Shown here piece after piece: positions 9,200 to 17,430 of a DNA stretch of 64,000 nt (its first letter is position 1; each line of letters opens with the position of its first letter). Source of the DNA: an uncultured Oscillospiraceae bacterium (GTDB lineage: Bacteria > Bacillota > Clostridia > Oscillospirales > Acutalibacteraceae). The stretch is taken from NCBI GenBank assembly GCA_959601025.1, contig CAUGOD010000002.1:62001-126000 (forward strand), in the 5' to 3' direction. The position numbers and the translations under genes were made by a program. Under the pieces are notes generated by a model. The model was not told where the DNA came from and made no database searches. It saw nothing but the letters and a program-made list of their open reading frames with translations.

Positions 9200-10153
9200 A
9201 TGATTGGAATGGAGAATTTTAAACGCATAGGCGGCCTGAAATCCACCGAAATGCTGGTGAGGAAGAACAAAACCGTAAAGGCGGTCGGTTCCCTCATCCG
9301 GGCCGTGTTCCTTTTGGGCGTCGGGTTCGTGATGGTGTATCCCGTGCTGTTCATGCTCTCCAGCGCCCTGAAGAGCGTCGGCGACACCTTTGACCCCACC
9401 GTGGTGTGGATTCCCTCCGGCTTCAACCTGGAAAACTTCCGGACGGCGTTCCAGCTGATGGATTACTCCCGCTCCATGCTCCGTACGCTGGAAATCCTGG
9501 TCCCCAGCGTTCTGCTCCAGCTGGCCTCCACCCTAGTGGTGGCCTACGGGTTCGGGCGGTTCCATTTCCCCTTGAAGAAGTTTTTCTTCGGTCTGCTGAT
9601 TTTCAGCATCATCGTGCCGACCCAAAGCTATATGATTCCGCTGTACTCCAATCTGCTGGCGATGCATCTTCTGAATACCTCCGCGCAGTTTTATGTGATG
9701 GCGGCGCTGGGGATGGGCATCCGCTCGGGGCTGTATATTTTTATCCTGCGCCAGTTCTTCCGGAATATGCCGAAGGAGCTGGAGGACGCGGCGATGATCG
9801 ACGGCTGCGGGCCGGTCCGCACCTTTCTGAAGGTGATGATTCCCAACGTTATCCCCGCCCTGCTGACGGTGGCCGTGTTCTCCGTCGTCTGGTATTACAA
9901 CGACTACATCCTGTCCGGGATGCTTCTCCATGAGAATTTTCCGCTGTCCGTCAATGTCACCGCCGTCAGTGTGCGGCTGGGCGACAAGCTCCAGGGGATT
10001 ACCGGCCAGGCGGCCGGCACGGATATGAAGCTGCTGAGCGATTCCATCCTGTCTGCCGCCTGCCTGATTGTAGTTCTCCCCCTGATTGCCCTGTATGTAC
10101 TGGTGCAGCGCTTCTTTACCGAAAGCATCGAGCGCACCGGTATTGTAGGATAA
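9200..10153 (+). CDS. Carbohydrate ABC transporter permease, second pair (MalG-like)
   Basis: A 317-residue protein. AAGGAGG at 9185-9191 with eight bases of spacing fixes the start at 9200, although the frame stays open upstream to 9152. It has a long cytoplasmic N-terminus (~35 residues) and then six helices. The EAA-type loop is DAAMIDGCG followed by VMIPNVIPA. The tail LYVLVQRFFTESIERTGIVG is a normal MalG-type ending. It is adjacent to its partner at 8233-9186 and to the secreted toroid-like lipoprotein downstream. Confidence 0.94.
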   Translation: MIGMENFKRIGGLKSTEMLVRKNKTVKAVGSLIRAVFLLGVGFVMVYPVLFMLSSALKSVGDTFDPTVVWIPSGFNLENFRTAFQLMDYSRSMLRTLEILVPSVLLQLASTLVVAYGFGRFHFPLKKFFFGLLIFSIIVPTQSYMIPLYSNLLAMHLLNTSAQFYVMAALGMGIRSGLYIFILRQFFRNMPKELEDAAMIDGCGPVRTFLKVMIPNVIPALLTVAVFSVVWYYNDYILSGMLLHENFPLSVNVTAVSVRLGDKLQGITGQAAGTDMKLLSDSILSAACLIVVLPLIALYVLVQRFFTESIERTGIVG

Positions 10154-10225
10154 CGCCTCGATTCGGGCATGGAAATGTTTAAGGTGTCGTTTGCACAAAC
10201 CGAAAGAAAGAGGAGATGAAACGCA

Positions 10226-11722
10226 ATGAAAGGAAAAATCACTGTGAAGGCGCTGGCGTTTGTTGTTGCCGCCGCTATACTGTCTTCGGCGTTTGCGGGC
10301 TGCAACAGCAAGCCGGTGAACACGCCGAGCGAGCCGGCAAGCAGCGCCGATGGGATATCGACGACTGGCGCGACTGAGACGCTGACCTCGATGGAAGGGA
10401 CGGCGACCTCTGTGGAGTCGGGCGGGAATACCGCCTCGACTTCGGCGGACGCGACGACCGGCAGGACCACGACCAAAGCCGGCGGTACGCAGAAAACGAC
10501 GACAAAGAATGGCGGGGATTCAAAGCCGACCACTACCGCCAAAAAGCCGACGGCTGCTACAACAACTACCACCAGAAAAACGACCACGACGGCCAAAGCG
10601 CAGAATCAGGAACGAATCAGCTTCTACAAGAACATGATAAAAAACGAATCTGATTGGCTGGTTACGCTGCAGCTGGACAACGGCGCGGTGGGCATGACCA
10701 ACGACACCTGGCAGCGTACGATCAATCCCTACTTTGCGGAAATCACCATGCTGGCTCTTCTGGACAGCGGCAAAACCTATGCGAATAACGTGAAAAAGTA
10801 CATGAACTGGCACTTCGGCCACTTGAACACGGCGGCGGAGGATTACAACGGGGTGGACGGCACCATCTACGATTACGAGATCGTTTCCACCGGCGCGGGT
10901 ACTACCAATGTCGTTTCGGAGACGGTCAAGTACAGCAATAACGGCAAGCCGCAGTACGACTCCACCGATTCCTACGCCGCGCTCTTCCTCTCCGTCCTGT
11001 GGCGGTATTACGAGGAAACCGGCGACGCGGCCTACATCAAGGCGCATTACAGCGACATCAACCGTATCGTCAACGCGCTGTTTGCTACCATGGACAACGG
11101 CCTGACCTGGGCAAAGCCGGATTATCGGGTGAAGTATTTTATGGACAACGCCGAAGTGTATGAGGGGCTTGCCGATGCGGCGAAACTGTACGAGAAGGTG
11201 CTGGTACCTGCGTTCTCCTCCGGTTCCTCGGAAAAGGCGGGAGCCTCCGCAAAGCTGAAGCAGATTACCGACGGCCGCGATCTGGTGTACGCGACGATTG
11301 AAAAGGTATTGTGGAATGAAAAGGGCGGCTATTATTACGCCTCCTGCACCGGCAGCTCTTCGGTCGCCTCGTTTAGCTGGAATACCTTCTACGCTGACGC
11401 GACCTGCCAGGCCTTTGCACTTTCCACCGGGCTGCTTGACCCGAAGAGCGAACGGGCCCAGCGCATCTGGAAGAACTTCAATTCCCACTATGCCGGGCAG
11501 GGCAAGCAGCACAACTGGCCGGGCTTCGACATCCCCGATTCGTTCTACTGGGGCGTGCTCGCCTATGCGGGTTCGCTGGCCGGCGATGCGGAAAACGTGG
11601 ACGCCTATACGAAGCTTTATATGAGCTATCCCGCCAAAAAGCATAACTGGCCGCTGTACAACGCGGACTGCGCGCAGGCCATCCGCGCCGCCCATGTGAT
11701 GCTGGAGTACTACGGCGGATAA
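10226..11722 (+). CDS. Secreted lipoprotein with toroid-like (glycosidase-like) domain
   Basis: 498 residues. The N-terminal signal peptide ends in a lipobox (SSAFAGC, Cys near residue 26). A Ser/Thr-rich linker of ~100 residues follows (runs such as TTTTRKTTTTAK), then a globular domain from about residue 130. Motifs in this domain are DNGAVGM, NPYFAEITMLALL, YNGVDGTIYDYE, YDSTDSYAALFL, WAKPDYRVKYFMDN and YNADCAQAIRAAHVML. Alternating helices with conserved acidic and aromatic residues suggest an (alpha/alpha)6-toroid of the kind found in several glycosidase families, but I do not recognise a characterised family. The downstream gene is a paralogue without signal peptide or linker. AGAGGAG precedes the ATG. 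Anchored outside the cell, it is inferred to act on the polymer whose fragments the ABC permeases import. Confidence 0.8.
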   Translation: MKGKITVKALAFVVAAAILSSAFAGCNSKPVNTPSEPASSADGISTTGATETLTSMEGTATSVESGGNTASTSADATTGRTTTKAGGTQKTTTKNGGDSKPTTTAKKPTAATTTTTRKTTTTAKAQNQERISFYKNMIKNESDWLVTLQLDNGAVGMTNDTWQRTINPYFAEITMLALLDSGKTYANNVKKYMNWHFGHLNTAAEDYNGVDGTIYDYEIVSTGAGTTNVVSETVKYSNNGKPQYDSTDSYAALFLSVLWRYYEETGDAAYIKAHYSDINRIVNALFATMDNGLTWAKPDYRVKYFMDNAEVYEGLADAAKLYEKVLVPAFSSGSSEKAGASAKLKQITDGRDLVYATIEKVLWNEKGGYYYASCTGSSSVASFSWNTFYADATCQAFALSTGLLDPKSERAQRIWKNFNSHYAGQGKQHNWPGFDIPDSFYWGVLAYAGSLAGDAENVDAYTKLYMSYPAKKHNWPLYNADCAQAIRAAHVMLEYYGG

Positions 11723-11746
11723 GACCAGCCAAAGCAGAATAGTTTT

Positions 11747-11774
11747 GCCGGACGGCATATTTCCGCCGTCCGGC
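11747..11774 (+). other. Intercistronic hairpin between the toroid paralogues
   Basis: GCCGGACGGC at 11747-11756 pairs perfectly with GCCGTCCGGC at 11765-11774 over an 8-base loop. There is no clear T-run after it, so it is more likely a stability or processing element than a terminator. Confidence 0.5.
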
Positions 11775-11812
11775 GGCCGGTTCTCTGCGGAGTGACGAAA
11801 AGAGGAGTGCTC

Positions 11813-12985
11813 ATGGACGAAAAAACCGCATTATACGAGTTGATCGACGGGGAGCTTGCCTGGCTGGCGGGCTTTCAGCTTCCGGATGGGGCGCTGCCGA
11901 TGACGCCGTTTGATCAGGGAGGGCCTGCGTGGGGCGAGGAGGACGGCGGCGAACGAACAGTCCGGAGCAAAATCTGTCCCTATTTCTCGGAATTCGCCGC
12001 CCTCGCCCTCCTGCTTCGCCCCGCGCAGTACGGCGAGAATGTCCGCCGGTATCTCGACTGGCATTTCGCCCACCTCAACACAGCGGAAGAGGACTACAAC
12101 AGTGTGGATGGCACTATTTACGATTACGAGGCGGTTCGACTGCCGGATGGAACGATCGAGGAAAGTATCCTGACCGATCCTCGTACCGGAACCCTCTCTT
12201 ACGACTCCACCGATTCCTATGCCGGGCTTTTTCTCGAGCTGCTGTGGAAATACGCGGAGAAAACCGGGGACGGGGACTATGTGCGCCGGCATTGGACGGA
12301 GATCGAGCGGATTTATGGGGCGATGCTCTCCACTCTGGATCGGGACCTGACATGGGCGAAGCCGGATTACCGGGTGAAATACCTGATGGACAACTGTGAG
12401 GTCTGCCGCGGACTGCGGGCCATGCGGCAGCTCGTCCGGCGGCTGTTTCTCCCTTCCGCGGCGGAGGAACAGGCGCGGGAGCGGATGCTTTTCCTTCTGC
12501 GGGACACGGAGGAGCGGGAAGCGGCGCTGCTCCGCCGGATCGAACGCTGTCTCTGGAAGGAGGAGGCAGCGCATTACCTGGTGGGGCTTATGGATGACGA
12601 CGCGCCGCTGCCGGAGCATTTTGACTGGAACACCTTTTACCCCGACGCGCTGGCGCAGCTTTTTCCGGTCCTGATGGAGGTGCTGCCGGCGGATTCCCCT
12701 CGTGCGGTCGCCCTGTATGAGACCTTCAGCCGGCACTTCTCAGGCGGGGAAGCCGCCTGGGAGGAATTGCGGGGAGAGCGGCTTGGCGAGCACAATATCA
12801 ACGGGCTAATCCCTTACACGGCCGCCCGGATGGGGGATTTCGCCCGGCTGCGCCGGTATTTTTCCCGTTATCGTACCCTTTACGCTGAGACGGGGCATCC
12901 CAGTCCGGCGTATAACGCGGACTGCGCCCAGGTCGCTATGGCGGCGGCCATCATGGCGGAGAACGCGGATAGACTACAGGCATAA
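11813..12985 (+). CDS. Cytosolic toroid-like paralogue of the upstream lipoprotein
   Basis: 390 residues with no signal peptide or linker, so cytoplasmic. It aligns along its whole length with the C-terminal domain of the 10226-11722 lipoprotein. Shared motifs include LPDGALPM versus DNGAVGM, HFAHLNTAEEDYN, VDGTIYDYE, YDSTDSYAGLFLELLWKY, LTWAKPDYRVKYLMDN and PAYNADCAQVAMAAAIM. A GTG at 11792 is in frame, but AGAGGAG at 11801-11807 is placed for the ATG at 11813. The duplication gives one extracellular and one intracellular version of the same fold in the same operon, as expected if one trims the polymer outside and the other finishes imported oligomers inside. That role is an inference; the family is not recognised. 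Confidence 0.8.
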   Translation: MDEKTALYELIDGELAWLAGFQLPDGALPMTPFDQGGPAWGEEDGGERTVRSKICPYFSEFAALALLLRPAQYGENVRRYLDWHFAHLNTAEEDYNSVDGTIYDYEAVRLPDGTIEESILTDPRTGTLSYDSTDSYAGLFLELLWKYAEKTGDGDYVRRHWTEIERIYGAMLSTLDRDLTWAKPDYRVKYLMDNCEVCRGLRAMRQLVRRLFLPSAAEEQARERMLFLLRDTEEREAALLRRIERCLWKEEAAHYLVGLMDDDAPLPEHFDWNTFYPDALAQLFPVLMEVLPADSPRAVALYETFSRHFSGGEAAWEELRGERLGEHNINGLIPYTAARMGDFARLRRYFSRYRTLYAETGHPSPAYNADCAQVAMAAAIMAENADRLQA

Positions 12986-13024
12986 GCGTATCCCCAAACA
13001 GAAGGAGAAAGGAAGGAATCTGGT

Positions 13025-14332
13025 ATGAAAACTTTTCGGAAACTGGCGGCGCTGACGGCGGCGCTCGTCCTGGCGATGCTCCCCCTCGCGGGCTGTGGAG
13101 ACAGCGGGTCGGAAAGCGGCGGTACGCCGGTCTCGGCTGACGGTACGGACAGAGAGGCGATGATTAAGAGCGAACCGTCTACGATCAGCTTTCTGGCGCT
13201 GGATTACGACGAGAGCAAGACCGATTCCGCATACAATCAGGCGATCGCCCAGTTCAAGGAAAAGTACGGCAAGGACGTCAAGATCATCCAGGCCGGCGCA
13301 GATCAGAAGGTCATGGATAAGGTGGCCGCGAATATCGCGGCGAAGGACCCGATTGATGTGTTCGTGATGATTACCGAGCAGTATCTGAATATGTTTCATC
13401 AGGACTATCTCCTGCCGGTAGACGATTATGTCACGGCGCCGGCTGAAGGGGACGACCGTACGGTCATGGACAACTTCCTGAAGTTCGACGGCAAATATTA
13501 CGGGTACGGCGGAGGGATCAATCCGTACGTGCTGTATTACAATAAGGATCTCCTGATCGCCAACGGCTACAGCGAGGATTATCCAAAGGAGCAGTACGAA
13601 GCGGGCAACTGGACCTGGGATACCTTCCGGGAGCTGGCCCGCGCCTGCACGGACGCGGATTCCGGCATCATGGGACTGGAAAACATGTACGACGAGGTGT
13701 TCCAGGCCTCCAACGGCACCTCGGCGGTTTCGGTCGGGGAGGACGCCAGGTACAGCCTGAACATCAAGAACCCGGCCATGCGGGAAAGCCTGGAATTCGT
13801 CATGGATATTTTCAAGACCAATCCCATCTGCGGCAACGGCTACCTGACGGGCCAGGCGAAGTTCCTCACCGGCAAAGCGGTGATGCACGGTGCATTCAAT
13901 TACGAGGAGAAGGTATTCAACGGCTATAAGGCGGACGGCACCATTAAATTCGACTTCGGCGTGACCGCTTTCCCGACCGGCCCGAGCAATACCGAGAAGA
14001 AAAATTACGCCCATACCAGCGCGTACGGAATTTCGGTCGGCTCCAAGGCGCCGTACAGCGCCGGGGCGTTCATTGAGATTCTGGCGGAGGTACGAAACAC
14101 GCAGGCCGAAACGGACAAAGCCGGTTTGATGGAAGGCAGCAACGAGCTGTATACCTCGCTGGCGAAGAACATCCTCATTCCCGCCTATACCGACGGTGTG
14201 CTGGAGAACGGCATCGGCGCGTTCTACTTGATGTATTCGGCCCGTCAGGGCGAGGATATCAGCACCAGTCTCGATTCCTATCAGACGACTTATCAGAAGA
14301 TGATCGACGACGCCAACAAGCGGATCGGCTAA
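13025..14332 (+). CDS. Extracellular sugar-binding lipoprotein of ABC transporter
   Basis: 435 residues. The signal peptide carries a lipobox (LPLAGC, Cys near residue 24). It is a family-1 type solute-binding protein: QFKEKYGKDVKIIQAG near the start of the mature domain, then YYNKDLLIANGYSEDYP, WTWDTFRELAR and, near the end, a hinge region (AYGISVGSKAPYS). AGGAGAAAGGAAGG lies upstream of the ATG. It follows the toroid-like genes and precedes a DUF4434 protein. It is probably the receptor for the permease pair at 8233-10153, which otherwise lacks one nearby, although sharing with the first pair cannot be excluded. Confidence 0.92.
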   Translation: MKTFRKLAALTAALVLAMLPLAGCGDSGSESGGTPVSADGTDREAMIKSEPSTISFLALDYDESKTDSAYNQAIAQFKEKYGKDVKIIQAGADQKVMDKVAANIAAKDPIDVFVMITEQYLNMFHQDYLLPVDDYVTAPAEGDDRTVMDNFLKFDGKYYGYGGGINPYVLYYNKDLLIANGYSEDYPKEQYEAGNWTWDTFRELARACTDADSGIMGLENMYDEVFQASNGTSAVSVGEDARYSLNIKNPAMRESLEFVMDIFKTNPICGNGYLTGQAKFLTGKAVMHGAFNYEEKVFNGYKADGTIKFDFGVTAFPTGPSNTEKKNYAHTSAYGISVGSKAPYSAGAFIEILAEVRNTQAETDKAGLMEGSNELYTSLAKNILIPAYTDGVLENGIGAFYLMYSARQGEDISTSLDSYQTTYQKMIDDANKRIG

Positions 14333-14363
14333 GGGCATCGCGCGGAGAAAAACAGAACAGCCG

Positions 14364-14419
14364 GCCGGCGGCGGGTTCCGCGGAATGCGGGGCCTCAAAA
14401 AGCGGAATCCGCCGCCGGC
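14364..14419 (+). terminator. Long hairpin after second substrate-binding protein gene
   Basis: 18-base arms at 14364-14381 and 14402-14419 pair with a single G-T mismatch. A T-rich stretch follows (TTGGTTTCC, then CTTTTTT about 20 bases on). It could be a leaky terminator that raises the amount of binding protein relative to the downstream DUF4434 gene. Confidence 0.5.
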
Positions 14420-14567
14420 TTGGTTTCCTGTCGCCTTTTTTGCCGCCGCTCCGGAATAAACGCTCGTTTTTTCCGGAGGGATGGAACGAAAGGCGGCGAT
14501 GCTTCGGCTGGTTCCGGCTGTCCGCCGGAGCGCGGCGCACTCCCCCACAGAAAGGACATGGAACGTT

Positions 14568-15845
14568 ATGAACAGCACGAACAGCAATTTCGTCACACCG
14601 GTTCCTGCAAGGCGGATATCAACCAACGCGCGGCTGGAGCTGCGGGTCGCCGCGAAAACGGCGGAAAAAATACAGGTGGAGGCGGTCTTCCCTGAACGGA
14701 CGGTGGACATGGGCGCTTTTGCAATCCGACCGGAGCTCCAGCTCAACAAGGTATACCCGGCCACGGACGGACTGATAGGGAAGTTCCGGTTGAACGTTCG
14801 CTTCTTCGGCCCGGACGGAACCGAACAGGACGCGCAGGACGTCGCCTATGAAATCGTGCGCTCGGACGTTCATTCCACCTGTCTGCTGGATGGCTGCTGG
14901 ACGAGTATCTACCATTGGAGCGAAGACGAAGCCCGGTATTTTAACAAAGGGCTAAAGGTGCTGACCGACGAGGGGTGGAAGCAGCAGGTGTATTCCATGC
15001 ATCGGATCGGCGTGACCAGCGTGCTGATTCAGAATGTGTTCGATTCCCGTCGGTATGTCAACCAGCACGATATGACGGCGGAGACCTTTGACGGAAAGGC
15101 CTTTTACCCTTCCCGCCTGTTTCCGGCGCGGTATGACCTGGCGGCGAAGGATCCGATAGAGGCCATCCTTACAGCAGCCGACGAATGCGATATGGTGGTG
15201 TTCCCCGGCGTCGGGTTATATGCGTGGTTTGATTTTTCGCCGGAATCTCTCAAGTGGCATATCGAGATCACCCGCGAGCTCTACAAACGGTACGGCCATC
15301 ACAAATCCTTTTACGGCTGGTATATTTCCGAGGAAATCATGGGGGCGCTGTACCACGGTTATCCTCCCGTTCCGGATGAAAAATACAAGGATATCGTCCG
15401 CTTTTTCGAGGAGTATTCCCGGTTTGTCCAGGAGCTGACGCCCACCAAGCCGGTCGCGCTGGCGCCCAACAACATCGATTTTCATCTGCACGCGGAGGAA
15501 TGGGGACAGATTCTTCCGAATCTGGATATTCTGATCCCCTTTGCCTTTGCCCGCAGTGAAAACAATATCCCGCAGATCGCGGAGCTTTGTAAAAAATACG
15601 ACACCCATTTTTGGGTCGATATGGAAATCTTCGATTTCCCCTTTGACAACGGGCTGGCGCCCAAGTCCTGTGAAAAGCTGATCCGAGAAATCCATTGCTA
15701 CGATGTGCTGGAGCAGGTCTATGGGTATCAGTTTACCGGCCTGATGAACGAGCCCGGGCACCGGATGGGACTTGGCCGGGAGGACACCGAAGAGCTGTAT
15801 ACGGAATACGAACGCTATTACCAGTCGGTTATCCGCAAACGGTGA
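14568..15845 (+). CDS. DUF4434 TIM-barrel protein (putative glycoside hydrolase)
   Basis: About 425 residues with no signal peptide. An N-terminal beta domain (~residues 1-100, LNKVYPATDG) is followed by a DUF4434-type TIM barrel. Barrel motifs include LDGCWTSIYHW, GVTSVLIQNVFDSR, FFYGWYISEE-like strand ends (here SFYGWYISEEIMG), PVALAPN and FWVDMEIFDF. The Glu residues in YISEE and DME are plausible catalytic carboxylates, because DUF4434 folds like clan GH-A barrels (family knowledge plus inference). The frame is open from an ATG at 14481; the ATG at 14568 is preferred because AGAAAGGA lies 12 bases upstream. It is the last gene of the locus, before a strong bidirectional terminator. Confidence 0.78.
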   Translation: MNSTNSNFVTPVPARRISTNARLELRVAAKTAEKIQVEAVFPERTVDMGAFAIRPELQLNKVYPATDGLIGKFRLNVRFFGPDGTEQDAQDVAYEIVRSDVHSTCLLDGCWTSIYHWSEDEARYFNKGLKVLTDEGWKQQVYSMHRIGVTSVLIQNVFDSRRYVNQHDMTAETFDGKAFYPSRLFPARYDLAAKDPIEAILTAADECDMVVFPGVGLYAWFDFSPESLKWHIEITRELYKRYGHHKSFYGWYISEEIMGALYHGYPPVPDEKYKDIVRFFEEYSRFVQELTPTKPVALAPNNIDFHLHAEEWGQILPNLDILIPFAFARSENNIPQIAELCKKYDTHFWVDMEIFDFPFDNGLAPKSCEKLIREIHCYDVLEQVYGYQFTGLMNEPGHRMGLGREDTEELYTEYERYYQSVIRKR

Positions 15846-15858
15846 CCCTCTTTACAGA

Positions 15859-15900
15859 AGAATCCCCCGTCCGCTGCGACCGTAGCGGACGGGGGATTCT
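15859..15900. terminator. Bidirectional terminator between convergent transcription units
   Basis: Perfect 17-bp arms (15859-15875 and 15884-15900) enclose an 8-base loop, with TTTAC on one side and CTCTATT on the other. It lies between the end of the glycan locus (+) and the membrane-protein gene (-). Confidence 0.8.
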
Positions 15901-15953
15901 CTATTCCGGGATTTATGGGATCGGGAGAGGGAAGGCCGCCGCAGGGCCGGGGC

Positions 15954-17345
15954 TCAGGCCGCGGCGGATTCTCCGGCCGGAGCGCTGCCTGCCGTGCTTT
16001 CCGTTCCACCGGAGGTGATCCCGGTTCCGGAGGAAAGGGCGGCGTTGCCGGAGCTTTCCGCCGGAACCGTGGTGGCCGCAGCGGAAGAACCCTTTTCGTC
16101 CGTGATGGAAACCAGCTTCCAGCCGTCCTCGCCGACCCGCTGTACGGTGTAAAGCTGGAAATGGTCAGCGTCGGCCGCCGTTGGTTCGATCTGCTCGCCC
16201 TTTTCATCAATGCCGATTTTGGTGGTGAGCACATAGCCCACCCGCACCGTCACGGTGTCGCCCTTTTTCTTCAGCTTATCCAGCACCGGAATGTACATGG
16301 AGGAGGAGCTGGTGTTCGGCACATGATAGCAGCTCTGCTCCGGGTCGTATTCAAAGGTGAAGCTCATCCCCTCTTCGCCGATCGTGTGGTGATAGGGCAC
16401 GGCGTCCGGCCCGAAAAGATAGGCGTAGGAGGCGTTGATCTCCTCCAGCGGGATCAGCATCCGGGAATTGTCGTCCATCGGGTAGCTGCAGACGTCGGTA
16501 TTTTCCCGCAGCTGGCGGATCCGTTCCGCATCGGTCAGCCGCCAGATTGCGGACAGCAGCAGGGCGTCCTGCCTGGTGGCGTTTACGTCTTCAAAGGCCG
16601 AGGGATCGTACTGCATGATCGGCTGGAGGAAATCGTCCAGCTCCGCCCGCAGCGCGGTGTCGTCCTGAGAACGCTGGATAGCCTTGATCCCCAGCTCGGC
16701 GAGGGCTCCCAGTCCGACAATGGCGAGCAGCAGGATCAGGAAGCCGAGAGGGGCGGCCCAGCGGTGCATGCCGCGCCGCCGCCCGGTCGAGGTATAGCGC
16801 ACCGGAGACAGAACGGGAGCGGGCTCGGAAAGCCAGCCGGCCTCCTCCCGCTCGCCGGCTGTCCCCAACGCATCGGCTGTTCCCGACGCATCGGCCGTTC
16901 CGCCGCTGGTCTCCGCGGATTTTACCGACGCGGCTTCGGCGGCTGTTTCCGCCGAAACGGCCGCTCGAGGGATGGCCTTGTGTCGGGGCGCGGAGACCGC
17001 CGACCAGCCGTCGTTTTTGGGGGTGGGTGTGGGGGAAAGTCCGTCGGCATCTCCGGCGTGTCCCTTTACCACCGCGCCCACCGCCTCCGTGGAAACGGGA
17101 GCCGGGGCGGGAGCGGGGCCGGCTGTTTCGTACGCCGGGGAGGGAGAGGGGGAAATGGGGGGAGTGGGGGGAGTGGGCTCGGAAGCCGGGGAACGTTTCT
17201 TTCCCGCGTCGCTGCGGCGTTTCCTTGGCCGGTGTGGAGGAATGGGGGAGGATGACGGGAATGGGGGGGATGCGGGGACGTCTCCGCTGTCCGGAGCGGA
17301 TACGCCGCCTTCCACCGGATTTTCTACCTTCTGCCAGTCATTCAT
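15954..17345 (-). CDS. Single-pass membrane protein with Pro/Ala-rich cytoplasmic region
   Basis: 463 residues. The N-terminal ~225 residues are low complexity and rich in Pro, Ala, Ser and Glu (PTPPTPPISPSPSPA). One transmembrane helix (WAAPLGFLILLLAIVGLGALAEL) is followed by an exported domain of ~170 residues with MLIPLEEINASYAYLFG and HHTIGEEGMSFTFEYD, then a Ser/Gly/Thr tail. The exported part resembles NTF2-like or DUF-type sensor domains seen in Clostridia, but I cannot name it. CAGGAG is six bases from the start. The frame stays open to 17453, but no SD supports that start. It lies 85 bases downstream of proA and is probably read from the same mRNA. Confidence 0.7.
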   Translation of the reverse strand: MNDWQKVENPVEGGVSAPDSGDVPASPPFPSSSPIPPHRPRKRRSDAGKKRSPASEPTPPTPPISPSPSPAYETAGPAPAPAPVSTEAVGAVVKGHAGDADGLSPTPTPKNDGWSAVSAPRHKAIPRAAVSAETAAEAASVKSAETSGGTADASGTADALGTAGEREEAGWLSEPAPVLSPVRYTSTGRRRGMHRWAAPLGFLILLLAIVGLGALAELGIKAIQRSQDDTALRAELDDFLQPIMQYDPSAFEDVNATRQDALLLSAIWRLTDAERIRQLRENTDVCSYPMDDNSRMLIPLEEINASYAYLFGPDAVPYHHTIGEEGMSFTFEYDPEQSCYHVPNTSSSSMYIPVLDKLKKKGDTVTVRVGYVLTTKIGIDEKGEQIEPTAADADHFQLYTVQRVGEDGWKLVSITDEKGSSAAATTVPAESSGNAALSSGTGITSGGTESTAGSAPAGESAAA

Positions 17346-17430
17346 GCGAATCTCCTGTCCTTTCCGGGCTTCTTCTTTTTTGGTATAGCTGCGGACGCCG
17401 TACAGGCTGGGCCGGTTTTCAGGCGCCGCC

